Origin: Rhizobium sp. Q54
GTDB taxonomy: Bacteria > Pseudomonadota > Alphaproteobacteria > Rhizobiales > Xanthobacteraceae
NCBI GenBank assembly: GCA_945870035.1
Contig: CAMBQQ010000035.1
Coordinates: 1-36,222, forward strand
Length of the DNA: 36,222 nucleotides
Reading direction: 5' to 3'
Shown in pieces: positions 1 to 7,739 of the stretch. Position 1 is the stretch's first letter. The number at the start of each line of letters is the position of its first letter. The translations under genes were made by a program, and so were the position numbers. The notes below the pieces were generated by a model. The model saw nothing but the letters and a program-made list of their open reading frames with translations. It did not search any database and was not told the DNA's origin.

Positions 1-71
1 CCGTGAGACAGAGGGAAAAATGGCTCAATCCGACGCATCTGCGCCTCGGAGAGTAGAAACAAACCATCCAT
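1..71 (-). CDS. IS5-family transposase, N-terminal fragment (runs off window)
   Basis: Only the first 23 codons lie inside the window. The reverse strand reads an ATG at 71 preceded by AAGGAGG, an excellent ribosome binding site. The peptide opens MDGLFLLSEAQMRRIEP and continues with FFPLSH. This is the characteristic start of IS5-family transposases with a DUF4096 N-terminal domain and a DDE domain further on. The catalytic part is outside the window, so activity cannot be judged. No other transposon gene is next to it on the inner side. The assignment rests on the well-conserved N-terminal motif and the start context. Confidence 0.8.
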   Translation of the reverse strand, partial: MDGLFLLSEAQMRRIEPFFPLSH

Positions 72-144
72 GGCGACGCCTCCTTGCGCCGCCAGTGAAT
101 CAATCGACCACCTGATCCGCAAGATATTTAATGGGTCCTGAGCC
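1..144. mobile_element. Probable right end of the IS5-type insertion sequence
   Basis: The transposase start at 71 points out of the window, so the element's terminal inverted repeat should lie a little way upstream, between about 72 and 160. The stretch GGGTCCTGAGCC at 133-144, next to CTAG at 144-147, is a plausible outer end and target site. The other end is outside the window, so the repeat cannot be confirmed by pairing. The boundary is an inference. Confidence 0.35.
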
Positions 145-253
145 TAGCATGTGTGCCGCCCCCAATTTCCGCCAACATCAAAGTGCGGGCAAGGAGGCGT
201 CACCGCAAATGAATTTTAAGAATGCGGGCCAGCAGCCGGGTTTATCGATTGGC

Positions 254-673
254 TCAGGTTTTCTCGCCAGGCGCGGCTTCCGGCGCCTCGACCGGGCCGC
301 CGGCCGACTTCCAGGCGCCGAAACCGCCCCGGATATGAGCGACCGGCTTGAGCCCCATGCGCTGCGCCGTCTGCGCCGCCAAAGCCGAGCGCATGCCGCC
401 GGCGCAGAAGAACACGAATTTCTTGTCCTGCCCGAACACCGGCTTGAAATAGGAGCCGTTCGGGTCGATCCAGAATTCCAGCATGCCGCGTGGGCAATGG
501 AAGGCGCCGGGCACCTTGCCCTCGCGCTGGAGCTCGCGGATGTCGCGGATGTCGACCAGCACGGTATCGTCGCGGCCGGCGAGCCTGATGGCGTCCTCGA
601 CCGGCAGCGTTTCGATCTCGCGCTCGGCGGCGGCGCACATTTCCTTGTAGCCAAGGGTAATCGTCTGCGGCAT
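254..673 (-). CDS. Rhodanese-like domain protein
   Basis: A 139-residue single-domain rhodanese (sulfurtransferase fold). The active-site loop CAGGMRS starts at Cys90, the residue that would carry a persulfide. It is preceded by KFVFF, and the domain ends in the usual GGFGAWKSAGGP. The N-terminal half contains VLVDIRDIRELQREGKVPGA, the typical first rhodanese motif. The start is set at the ATG at 673 because AGGAAAG stands just upstream; longer readings add residues unlike any rhodanese. It has no signal peptide, so it is probably cytoplasmic. It is divergent from the DUF599 gene, with about 116 bases between the starts. The physiological sulfur acceptor is unknown. Confidence 0.88.
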   Translation of the reverse strand: MPQTITLGYKEMCAAAEREIETLPVEDAIRLAGRDDTVLVDIRDIRELQREGKVPGAFHCPRGMLEFWIDPNGSYFKPVFGQDKKFVFFCAGGMRSALAAQTAQRMGLKPVAHIRGGFGAWKSAGGPVEAPEAAPGEKT

Positions 674-789
674 GGGCTTTCCTGGGCGCTTCCTGAGGGT
701 GTCCTTGGCGCCGAGTTTGGCCCGGTTGTCGGGCGGTGCGCAAGCGGGCATCCTGTGGCCACACTCAAGGGAATCGCCAAGGACCGACA

Positions 790-1491
790 ATGCTTTCGTT
801 CACGCTGCCCGACATGCTGGCGCTCGGCTGGTTTCTCGTCTGCTGGATCGCCTATTCGGTGGTGATCGAGAAAACCGCGCATGGCCGCCAGAGCCTGAAC
901 GCGCTGATGAATGCCTACCGCGACCGCTGGATGATGGAGCTTCTGGCGCGCGACGTGCGCATCGTCGACTCGCAGGTCACCGCCGCGTTGCAGAACGGCA
1001 CGGCGTTCTTCGCCTCGACCAGCCTGATCGCCATCGGCGGCACGCTGACCTTGCTGCGCGCACCGGAGCAGGTGTTGACCGTGGTCGGCGCGCTGCCGTT
1101 CGGCGTGCCGGTGACGGCGGAAATGTGGGAAATGAAGATCCTCGGCCTGGCCGTGATCTGCGTCTATGCGTTCTTCAAGTTCTCGTGGTCGTACCGGCTG
1201 TTCAACTATCTCGCCATCATGATCGGCGCGGCGCCGCCGCCCGCGGAAAAAGACACAGCGAAGGCTTTGGAATTCGCGCATCGCGCCGCGCATGTCTGCG
1301 CCGATGCGGGGCGGCATTTCAACCGCGGCCAGCGCGCGTTCTTTTTCGCGCTCGGCTATCTCGGCTGGTTACTAGGCCCGCTCGAACTGGCGCTGACCAC
1401 GACCGGCGTCATGATCGTGATGTGGCGGCGGCAATTCGCCTCGGAGTCGCGCAAGGCCTTCGACCCAAAGGCCTTCGACTCTGTCTTGTAG
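790..1491 (+). CDS. DUF599 family membrane protein
   Basis: A 233-residue integral membrane protein of the DUF599 family, whose function is not established. Hydrophobic segments lie near residues 5-25, 80-95, 110-150 (two segments) and 185-215. Family-like features are the early ALMNAYRDRWM stretch and, later, the HFNRGQRAFFFALGYLGWL segment. AAGGA precedes the ATG at 790 with a normal gap, so this start is preferred over an upstream in-frame one at 736. It is divergently transcribed from the rhodanese gene and ends two bases before the stop of the small minus-strand gene that follows. Confidence 0.8.
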   Translation: MLSFTLPDMLALGWFLVCWIAYSVVIEKTAHGRQSLNALMNAYRDRWMMELLARDVRIVDSQVTAALQNGTAFFASTSLIAIGGTLTLLRAPEQVLTVVGALPFGVPVTAEMWEMKILGLAVICVYAFFKFSWSYRLFNYLAIMIGAAPPPAEKDTAKALEFAHRAAHVCADAGRHFNRGQRAFFFALGYLGWLLGPLELALTTTGVMIVMWRRQFASESRKAFDPKAFDSVL

Positions 1492-1492
1492 C

Positions 1493-1663
1493 TCAGGCCA
1501 GCCCCATCAGCACCGCGACCGTGGTGACGAACAGAAGCGCCAGCCCCACCGCAACGCCGGTGACGACATTTTCGCCCCAGCTCGCACGCAGGCCGAAATC
1601 TTCATAAGCGGCGGTCTCGTCCGGCGTGGCCGGACGGTCGGAATGAGAGAAGTCGAAGGACAT
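1493..1663 (-). CDS. Small single-span membrane protein, unknown
   Basis: A 56-residue protein with a polar, acidic N-terminal half (MSFDFSHSDRPATPDETAA) and one C-terminal transmembrane helix (about residues 33-54, rich in Val, Leu and Ala). I do not recognise a named family. The architecture resembles the small membrane proteins often found conserved in Hyphomicrobiales. The start at 1663 is the first residue of the polar module; an in-frame ATG at 1687 would add eight residues. It converges tail to tail with the DUF599 gene with almost no gap, and both frames stay open up to that point, which supports both as genes. Confidence 0.55.
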   Translation of the reverse strand: MSFDFSHSDRPATPDETAAYEDFGLRASWGENVVTGVAVGLALLFVTTVAVLMGLA

Positions 1664-1816
1664 GGTGGCGATCCCTGGCTCAGGCATCACAGCGTGATGC
1701 GCATGAAGTGTGCGACGAGAACGCCAACGCGAACCCGGGCGCACGAATCGCCCCTGTGACACCAAGGCTATCGCGGCAAAACGATTCTCACAATTTGCGC
1801 ATGCGTGACGCGCGCG

Positions 1817-2614
1817 CTACGGCGCCGGCCACAACGCCGAACTGCGCCCGGTCAGCCAATAGGCCAGCAGCCCGGTCCATTCGTTCATCGCCGCGTCGAG
1901 CCGCACCAGGTTGGCGCCGATGGCGGGGATCGGCTTGAAGCGGTAGTCGACGTCGGTGCGAAAGCTCACCGGATAGGCCTCGACCGGAAAACCCGCCTGG
2001 CGGAACGCGCCGATAGCGCGCGGCATGTGCACGGCCGAGGTCACCAGCAGCCAGCGCTCGCCGGGCTTCGGCTGTGCGATGGCCTTGCTGAAGGTGGCGT
2101 TCTCCGCGGTATTGCGCGAGCGACGCTCGAGCGTGACGCGGTCGCGGCCGACGCCGAAACTGTCGAGCAGCGATTGCAGGTAATCGGCCTCCGCCCCGTC
2201 GGTGCCGCGCAGGCTGCCGTCGCCGCCGCTATAGATGATGCGGGCGTTCGGATAATCGCGCGCCAGCCTGCCGATGGCGATGACGCGGCCGGCGTCTTCG
2301 CCGACGATGGCCGTGCCGTGACGCTGCGACAGCCGCGGCGCAATCGCGCCGCCGAGCACCACGACGCCGTCCGGCGCGCCGCGCGCGGCGTCCCATTTGG
2401 GAAACCGGTTCTCCAGCGTATGCATCAGGATGTCGGCCAGCGGCGATACGCCGGCGATCAGCAGCAACACGAAGCTCGCGACCACGAGCCGGGTGCCGGC
2501 GCGCCGCCAGCGCGTCGGCATCAGCAGCAGCCCGGCAATCCCGATGAGCGCGATGGCGATCGACGGCTTCGTCAGAAGGCCGACGGTCTTGGAAAGAAAA
2601 AAGAACATGGCCAT
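1817..2614 (-). CDS. YdcF/ElyC-like protein (DUF218)
   Basis: A 265-residue membrane-anchored protein. Two hydrophobic helices (about residues 3-33 and 43-65) are followed by a DUF218 domain: VVVLGG near residue 84, IIYSGGDGS near 127, then the late segments TLERRSRNTAENA and WLLVTSAVHMPRA. This order (VVLGG, SGG, E-S/R-x-S/R-NT-x-EN, VTSxxHMxR) is that of the YdcF/SanA/ElyC group, which acts at the envelope and is linked in Escherichia coli to peptidoglycan precursor or lipid carrier metabolism. The active domain would face the periplasm. Two in-frame ATGs (2614 and 2608) are possible starts, and the ribosome binding site is weak for both. It may be co-transcribed behind the RraA-like gene. 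Confidence 0.85.
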   Translation of the reverse strand: MAMFFFLSKTVGLLTKPSIAIALIGIAGLLLMPTRWRRAGTRLVVASFVLLLIAGVSPLADILMHTLENRFPKWDAARGAPDGVVVLGGAIAPRLSQRHGTAIVGEDAGRVIAIGRLARDYPNARIIYSGGDGSLRGTDGAEADYLQSLLDSFGVGRDRVTLERRSRNTAENATFSKAIAQPKPGERWLLVTSAVHMPRAIGAFRQAGFPVEAYPVSFRTDVDYRFKPIPAIGANLVRLDAAMNEWTGLLAYWLTGRSSALWPAP

Positions 2615-2648
2615 CCCATCGCGTCAGATAACCAACGCCGACTAAAGA

Positions 2649-3386
2649 TCAGCGCGCCTTCTTCCAGTCCTCGTAACGCTTCTTGTTCTCGTCATTGGGC
2701 GGATAAAGGCCGGGCAGCTTGGCGCCCTTCTCCACTTCCTGCACCAGCCAGCTTTCCATCAATTCGTGTTCGGCGCCTTCATGCGTGACGAACTCGACGA
2801 GATCGTGCGGAATCACCACGCAGCCATCGTCATCGGCGACGATGATGTCGCCCGGGAAAATCGCCGAGCCGCCGCAGCCGATCGGCTCGTTCCAGCCGAC
2901 AAAGGTCAACTGGTTGACTGAGGCCGGCGCAGCGACGCCCTGACACCACACCGGCAGGCCGGTGCCGAGCACGCCGTGCTTGTCGCGCATCACGCCATCG
3001 GTGATGAGCGCCTGCACGTTGCGCTTGACCATGCGCATGCAGAGGATATCGCCGAAGATGCCGGCGCCAATGTTGCCCATCGCATCGGCGACACAGATGC
3101 AGCCGTCCGGCATCGCTTCGATGGCCGAACGAGTCGAGATCGGATTAAGCCAACTCGCCGGCGTGGCGAGATCCTCGCGCACCGGCACGAAGCGCAAGGT
3201 GAAGGCGGGGCCGACGATGCGCTTGCCGCTGTGACCGAATGGCATCGCGCCCTTCATCCAGGAATGACGAATGCCCTTTTTCAGCAGGATCGTCGTCACC
3301 GTGCCGGTCGTGACCGTGCGCAAGACGTCGAGCGTCGCGGGGTTGGCCGCAGTCGGTGTAATCGTCATCGTCATCGGCGTGGTCAT
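2649..3386 (-). CDS. RraA-like / HMG-CHA aldolase family protein
   Basis: A 245-residue protein of the RraA-like fold, which includes 4-hydroxy-4-methyl-2-oxoglutarate/4-carboxy-4-hydroxy-2-oxoadipate aldolases and oxaloacetate decarboxylases. The metal and substrate motif of the aldolase branch is present: GAGIFGD, then about twenty residues later ITDGVMRD, with the key Arg-Asp pair. The C-terminal half contains GDIIVADDDGCVVIP, also typical. The intact RD pair argues for a true aldolase or decarboxylase rather than an RNase E inhibitor, but the substrate cannot be told. The first residues (MTTPMTMTI) offer alternative ATG starts. It lies 18 bases downstream of the yhhQ-like gene and may share a transcript with it. 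Confidence 0.83.
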   Translation of the reverse strand: MTTPMTMTITPTAANPATLDVLRTVTTGTVTTILLKKGIRHSWMKGAMPFGHSGKRIVGPAFTLRFVPVREDLATPASWLNPISTRSAIEAMPDGCICVADAMGNIGAGIFGDILCMRMVKRNVQALITDGVMRDKHGVLGTGLPVWCQGVAAPASVNQLTFVGWNEPIGCGGSAIFPGDIIVADDDGCVVIPHDLVEFVTHEGAEHELMESWLVQEVEKGAKLPGLYPPNDENKKRYEDWKKAR

Positions 3387-3404
3387 GGATGCTTCTCGCT
3401 AAGG

Positions 3405-3968
3405 TCAAACGGGATTGAGGCCGAGCTTGGTATCACGGCGGCGAAGATAGGCGACCAGCGGCACCGACAGAAGCACCATCCAGGCCTTGCCGACAATCTG
3501 GCCGGCAAGAAAATCGAGCGAGCCGAAGGCCAGATAGAGGAAGGTCAGCGAGTCGACGACCAGCCCGACCGAACTGGAGGCAATCACCGCCAGCACCAGC
3601 CGGCGGCGCGCCAGCGGCGTATAGACCGCGAAATCGGCGGCTTCCGACAACAGAAAGGCCGCCGCCGATGCGATCACCAGCGAGGGCGGCGCAACGCCGG
3701 CCGACAATGCGGTGCCGGCGACAATAGCGGCGATGCCGAATTCGACGCCGAGGCGGCGCTGCACCAGGTCGCGCAGCACCAAAGCCGCGCCGATCATCAG
3801 GACGCCGGACGGCGCCATCAGGCCGGGCGCCACCGGCAGCAGGCAAGGACCGTTGGGAACGCAGGTGGTGCCGACATGGCCGATCATCCAGTTCGCCGCG
3901 GGGATGGTCAGGCAGAACAGGATCAGGAAAATTACGCCTTCGATATTGTGGCGCGTCTCTTGACTCAT
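3405..3968 (-). CDS. VUT/YhhQ family queuosine-precursor transporter
   Basis: A 187-residue membrane protein with about six helices. It belongs to the vitamin-uptake-transporter (VUT, DUF165, YhhQ) family, whose characterised members import the queuosine precursors preQ0 and preQ1. Supporting features are RDLVQRRLG near residue 67, SEAADFAVYTPLARR near residue 108, SSVGLVVDSLTFLYLAFG near residue 132 and the QIVGKAW segment near residue 157, a chain of conserved polar residues inside helices. It follows queC by 28 bases on the same strand. This places precursor uptake next to precursor synthesis and supports the substrate. Confidence 0.88.
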   Translation of the reverse strand: MSQETRHNIEGVIFLILFCLTIPAANWMIGHVGTTCVPNGPCLLPVAPGLMAPSGVLMIGAALVLRDLVQRRLGVEFGIAAIVAGTALSAGVAPPSLVIASAAAFLLSEAADFAVYTPLARRRLVLAVIASSSVGLVVDSLTFLYLAFGSLDFLAGQIVGKAWMVLLSVPLVAYLRRRDTKLGLNPV

Positions 3969-3996
3969 CGTTCAGGCTCTCGAAATTTGCTGGACG

Positions 3997-4701
3997 TTAC
4001 TGGGCGATAAACCTGGCATAACCCTGCGCGCGGAGCTGGCAGGCCGGGCACGTCCCGCAGCCATATCCCCAGGCGTGGCGGTGCGCGCGGTCGCCCAAGT
4101 AACAGGTATGGGTGTCCTCGACAACGACATCCAGAAAGCCCTGCCCTGCGATTTCGAGCGCCAGGGCGAAGGTCGCCGCCTTGTCGATCCACATCAGCGG
4201 CGTATGGATGGTGACCCGTTTGTCGAGCCCGAGGCTTAAAGCCACCTGCATCGCCTTGATGGTGTCGTCGCGGCAGTCCGGGTAGCCGGAATAGTCGGTC
4301 TCGCACATGCCGGCGACGATGTGGCGGGCGCCGCGCCGGTACGCCAGAGCCCCGGCGAAGGTGAAGAAGATCAGGTTGCGCGCCGGCACGAAGGTGTTGG
4401 GCAGGCCGCTGTCGGCAAACGCAATGGCGGTTTCGGACGTGAGCGCGGAGTCGGAAATGGCGGCGAGCGCGTCGATGGAAATGCGGTGGTCGTCGCCGAG
4501 GCGGGCTTTCCATTCGGATTTAAGCGCCGCCATCTGCTCGCGCAAGCGCGGCCGCACGTCCAGCTCAACAACGTGGCGCTGGCCATAGTCGAAGCCGACG
4601 GTCTCGACGCGCGCAAAGCGCTCCAGCGCCCAGGCGAGCGCGACGGTGGAGTCCTGCCCGCCGGAGAAGAGAACGAGGGCGTTATCTGAATCAGTTGTCA
4701 T
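3997..4701 (-). CDS. queC: 7-cyano-7-deazaguanine synthase QueC
   Basis: A 234-residue cytoplasmic enzyme that turns 7-carboxy-7-deazaguanine, ATP and ammonia into preQ0 on the queuosine tRNA-modification pathway. The ATP pyrophosphatase P-loop SGGQDS is at residues 13-18. [17 protein letters not shown] and the [12 protein letters not shown] segment are standard QueC blocks. The structural zinc site is complete: Cys200, Cys215, Cys218 and Cys221, the last three in CGTCPAC. Length matches the family. It is the first gene of an apparent minus-strand cluster with the yhhQ-like transporter, and a palindromic repeat (4721-4814) lies immediately upstream. Confidence 0.96.
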   Translation of the reverse strand: MTTDSDNALVLFSGGQDSTVALAWALERFARVETVGFDYGQRHVVELDVRPRLREQMAALKSEWKARLGDDHRISIDALAAISDSALTSETAIAFADSGLPNTFVPARNLIFFTFAGALAYRRGARHIVAGMCETDYSGYPDCRDDTIKAMQVALSLGLDKRVTIHTPLMWIDKAATFALALEIAGQGFLDVVVEDTHTCYLGDRAHRHAWGYGCGTCPACQLRAQGYARFIAQ

Positions 4702-4720
4702 GGCAAGCGTATGTTCTCGT

Positions 4721-4814
4721 CGTCATGCCCGGCCTTGTGCCGGGCATCCACGTCTTTCTTCTTGTCTGCATTCGTTAGTAGACGTGGATGGCCGGGACAA
4801 GCCCGGCCATGACG
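4721..4814. repeat. Intergenic palindromic repeat (REP-like), copy 1
   Basis: Two 34-base arms, 4721-4754 and 4781-4814, are inverted copies of each other with 30 of 34 positions matching. Each arm is itself a small hairpin: GCCCGG...CCGGGC on the left and GGCCGGG...CCCGGCC on the right. The four differences between the arms fall in the arm-internal stems and are compensatory, so each small hairpin is preserved. Elements of this type, opening CGTC-T-CC, are scattered through Hyphomicrobiales genomes. The position between queC and an aldo/keto reductase gene is typical. Confidence 0.85.
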
Positions 4815-4820
4815 GCTATT

Positions 4821-5636
4821 TCAATCCCAATCCGGCGCATGCGCCAGATTGACGATGCGCTTGCCGCGCTGCGACAGCGCGGCAATCTCCGCCATTTCAG
4901 CGGCGGACAATTCGAAATCGAAAATCGCCAGGTTTTCCTCGAGCCGCTGCATCTTGCTGGTGCGCGGGATGACGACGACGTCCTGCTGGATCAGCCAGCG
5001 CAAACTGACCTGCGCCGCGCTCTTGCCATGCGCCATGCCGATCCGCTCCAGCACCGCATCGCCCTTGGCACTGCCGCGCGCGATCGGACTGTAGGCCACC
5101 ACGGCGATGCCGTACTTCTTGCAGGCGGCGACGACCTTGGACTGGTCGAGGAACGGATGATACTCGATCTGATTGCAGACGATCGGCTCGCTGGTCACTT
5201 TGTTCGCCTCATCGAGCAGCGCCACCGTGAAGTTCGAGACGCCGAGCTGCTTGACGTAGCCCTCGCGCTTCATCTTGGCCATGGCGCCCAATGTCTCGGC
5301 CAAAGGCACGCGGTCGTTCGGCCAGTGGATCAGCAAGAGATCGATGATGTCGAGCCGCAATTTATGCAGGCTCTCCTTGACCGAGCGCTCGGCTTCGTAC
5401 GGCGCCAGCGAGCCATGCGCGATTTTCGTGGTGACCATGACCTCGGCGCGCTTGCGGGACGCCAGCACGCCGTGTCCGACGTCGGCTTCGTTGCCGTAGA
5501 GCTGCGCGGTATCGATGTGGCGATAGCCGAGACGGATCGCCCGCTCCACCAGACGCGCGCAGTCGCGCCCGCGCAATTCCCAGGTGCCAAGACCGACGAT
5601 CGGAATCTGGAAGCCGTGGCTCGTGACGGATTTCAT
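4821..5636 (-). CDS. Aldo/keto reductase (first of a tandem pair)
   Basis: A 271-residue NADPH-dependent oxidoreductase of the aldo/keto reductase superfamily (TIM barrel). The catalytic tetrad is complete: Asp42 and Tyr47 in IDTAQLYGNE, Lys71 in VTTKI and His104 in LLIHWP. The signatures GVSNFTVALL and YSPIARG, and the cofactor-binding VVIPRTSKMQRLEENL, follow in order. It resembles 2,5-diketo-gluconate reductase and methylglyoxal reductase types in length. The stop lies only six bases from the palindromic repeat. The neighbouring gene 19 bases upstream on the same strand is a paralogue, so the pair looks like a tandem duplication. The natural carbonyl substrate is not evident. Confidence 0.93.
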   Translation of the reverse strand: MKSVTSHGFQIPIVGLGTWELRGRDCARLVERAIRLGYRHIDTAQLYGNEADVGHGVLASRKRAEVMVTTKIAHGSLAPYEAERSVKESLHKLRLDIIDLLLIHWPNDRVPLAETLGAMAKMKREGYVKQLGVSNFTVALLDEANKVTSEPIVCNQIEYHPFLDQSKVVAACKKYGIAVVAYSPIARGSAKGDAVLERIGMAHGKSAAQVSLRWLIQQDVVVIPRTSKMQRLEENLAIFDFELSAAEMAEIAALSQRGKRIVNLAHAPDWD

Positions 5637-5655
5637 CGTCGCCCTCCTCTTGAAC

Positions 5656-6480
5656 TTACGGAACGTCCCACACCGGCGCGTGCGGCGGATTGACGACGCG
5701 CATGTTGGCGGCGTTGAGCGCTTTCAGCGCGGCCATTTCGGCGTCGCTGAGGGTGAAGTCGAAAACGTCGAGATTGGCTTTCAGATGCGCCGGCGTCGCG
5801 GTGCGCGGGATCGGCACCGTGCCGCGCTGCACCAGATAGCGCAGCGAGACTTGCGCCGGGCTCTTGCCATGCGCCTTGGCGATGGTCTCGATCGCGTCGG
5901 CCGACTGCAACTTGCCGCGCGCGATCGGGCAATAGGCCACCACCGCCATGCCGCGCTTCTCGCTGGCGGTCACCACCTTGTCCTGATTGATGTAGGGATG
6001 CATCTCGATCTGGTTGCAGACCAAAGGCTCGGTCGTCACCGCCCAGGCTTCGTCCAGCATCTTGGTCGTGAAGTTGGCGACGCCGACATGCTTGGCGCGG
6101 CCGTCCTTCCTGGCGGCGCACAGCGCCGGGATGCTGACGGAAAACGGAATGTCCTTGTTGTTCCAGTGGATCAACAGCAGGTCGACAAAGGGCAATTGCA
6201 GATTGGCCAGGCTCTGGTCGAGCGACTTGTTGAAGTCAGCCGGCTGAAGATTGTTCTCGCGCACCTTGGTGGTGATGAAGACTTTGTCGCGCTTGACACT
6301 TGAGGCGCGCAGGCCCTCGCCGACTTCCTTTTCGTTGCCGTAGAAGGCGGCGGTGTCGAGATGGGTGTAGCCCATGTCGAGTGCCGCCTTGACCGCCTGC
6401 ACGCAGACGTCGTCTTTCAGGGTCATGGTGCCGAGCCCGATCTGCGGGATATGGGCACCATGGGCATCGACGTATTGCAT
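5656..6480 (-). CDS. Aldo/keto reductase (second of a tandem pair)
   Basis: A 274-residue aldo/keto reductase with the full tetrad: Asp42 and Tyr47 in LDTAAFYGNE, Lys72 in ITTKV and His105 in LLIHWN. It has the same motif order as its downstream neighbour, including GVANFTTKML, YCPIARG and VPIPRTATPAHLKANL. The two proteins share their C-terminal architecture, ending in AHAPDWD and PHAPVWD, which supports local duplication followed by divergence. Its start at 6480 is the first ATG before the conserved YVDAHGAHIPQIGLGT segment, with AGGAGCC just upstream. It is probably the promoter-proximal gene of the two-gene unit. Substrate unknown. Confidence 0.92.
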   Translation of the reverse strand: MQYVDAHGAHIPQIGLGTMTLKDDVCVQAVKAALDMGYTHLDTAAFYGNEKEVGEGLRASSVKRDKVFITTKVRENNLQPADFNKSLDQSLANLQLPFVDLLLIHWNNKDIPFSVSIPALCAARKDGRAKHVGVANFTTKMLDEAWAVTTEPLVCNQIEMHPYINQDKVVTASEKRGMAVVAYCPIARGKLQSADAIETIAKAHGKSPAQVSLRYLVQRGTVPIPRTATPAHLKANLDVFDFTLSDAEMAALKALNAANMRVVNPPHAPVWDVP

Positions 6481-6751
6481 TGCGGGCTCCTGAAATCGGG
6501 AAAGAGGGCCACCGGCCGGCGGGGGAGAATGCCCGCTGGCGCGTGGCCTGCCAACCCAGGTGGTTCAGGACCGGCACAGGTCGCCAGAAAGACGGCTTTG
6601 GTAGCACATGCACCAAGGTGCGTTGCCGCTCCGGGCAGGAGAGCGCGGGGAAAAACTCATTCGGTCGCGCCAGCCTGTAGCTCTAGCAACCGGGCCTTAG
6701 CCATAGCCATAACGACGATTTTCGGTGGCAGAGTCCAATCGGCGCTGCCTC

Positions 6752-6900
6752 GAAATGGGCCGCATCATGGTGAATGGCGAGCACCACCACGTTGCTCCGC
6801 AGTACCTTCGCCAGTACGCCGCGCACGCCGCTTGGCTTAAAGTTCACGGCCGCGAAGATAAAGGTTCACGGCGCGCTCGGCCTAGCGCTTTCCCCACAAG
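6752..6900 (+). pseudogene. Possible transposase remnant
   Basis: An open stretch reads RIMVNGEHHHVAPQYL followed by RQYAAHAAWLKVHGREDKGS and then loses protein-like character. My recollection is that similar segments occur near the C-terminus of some alphaproteobacterial transposases (IS1595-like). No start, no catalytic core and no terminal repeats are visible, so if it is transposase-derived it is a short relic. It lies at the border where the DNA changes from GC-rich to AT-richer sequence. Tentative. Confidence 0.3.
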
Positions 6901-7014
6901 AATAGCCGAAATTGGGCCGGTTATTGACAGCGTAGCTAGCAACGAAATGGGGTTCGGAGTTGACGGGAGAAACGAGACAGGGTCTATTTCCGGTAGGTAT
7001 GCTCTGGGGGTAAT

Positions 7015-7482
7015 ATGCGCGCGCCGGTCTATATGGCGATACGTCTCACGCTATGGACAGCAGGCGTCGCAATACCATTATTCCCGACACTGGCGGCCGC
7101 CCCCGAGGCTATGTCGCTAAACCTCCCTTCGACATTAGCAAAAATTAACGACGCCGGGCTTTTCCGCGATCTCTTTTTTGTGATTGTGCCTGCGGCAGCA
7201 ATCGCCGTTGCGACAACGATAGATTTCCTATGCATACATGTGCTGGGAACGAGTGCTCAGAAAGCCTCGGCGACACTTGGTGGTGTCTCCTTACTCTTGG
7301 TGTTGGCTAATACCGTTGCACTACTATCTGGTTTTGTTGGGTTTTTACTAATCCCACCTGGTCATTTTCAGTTGTCTGCGGGCCAATTTTTGCTTTATTC
7401 TTGGATCATTGGTCTAGGTATTGCAGTCAGCTTCGTCACGGAATTGGGAATATCTTTCGCCGCAAGCTCGCTTCGAAAATAA
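7015..7482 (+). CDS. Unknown multi-span membrane protein on AT-richer DNA
   Basis: A 155-residue protein with four likely membrane segments (about residues 10-30, 50-75, 85-112 and 122-150). I recognise no family. A GGGGGTAAT stretch just upstream of the ATG at 7015 can act as a ribosome binding site. Its codons use A and T at the third position far more than neighbouring genes, for example many AAA, ATT and TTA or TTT codons, which suggests recent acquisition. A second small membrane ORF follows on the same strand, so the two may belong together. Function unknown. Confidence 0.5.
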   Translation: MRAPVYMAIRLTLWTAGVAIPLFPTLAAAPEAMSLNLPSTLAKINDAGLFRDLFFVIVPAAAIAVATTIDFLCIHVLGTSAQKASATLGGVSLLLVLANTVALLSGFVGFLLIPPGHFQLSAGQFLLYSWIIGLGIAVSFVTELGISFAASSLRK

Positions 7483-7557
7483 GTGCACGGTGTGGGTCTA
7501 TGCAACTTATCCGGTGTGAGTTTATTAAGATTTCATAGACAAAAGGGGGGCACGGAG

Positions 7558-7707
7558 ATGACTATGAATCTCGCCTGGACGATCCTCGTCACGGAAATAG
7601 TGCTGCTGCTTGCGGTGGCGGCGCTTATTTCGATTCACTATCTAGCGCCAATACATATTCGCGACGCACTCGCGCGCGTCTATTATGGATGGGTGCATCA
7701 CCGTTAA
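7558..7707 (+). CDS. Very small single-span membrane protein, unknown
   Basis: A 49-residue ORF consisting mainly of one hydrophobic helix (about residues 6-28) followed by a basic, aromatic tail ending YYGWVHHR. The ATG at 7558 follows AAAAGGGGGG with a suitable gap, a strong ribosome binding site. No homologue is recognised. It lies 75 bases downstream of the four-span membrane ORF in the same AT-richer patch and may be co-transcribed with it. The good start signal is the main support. Confidence 0.45.
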   Translation: MTMNLAWTILVTEIVLLLAVAALISIHYLAPIHIRDALARVYYGWVHHR

Positions 7708-7739
7708 CGCGGCGCCCGTCATTGGTCTCCTTCAATCCG

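Noticed and set aside
1805-2788. Plus-strand open frame of 327 codons opposite the YdcF-like gene
   Set aside because: It crosses two recognised minus-strand genes and has Arg/Gln/His-rich content typical of shadow frames.
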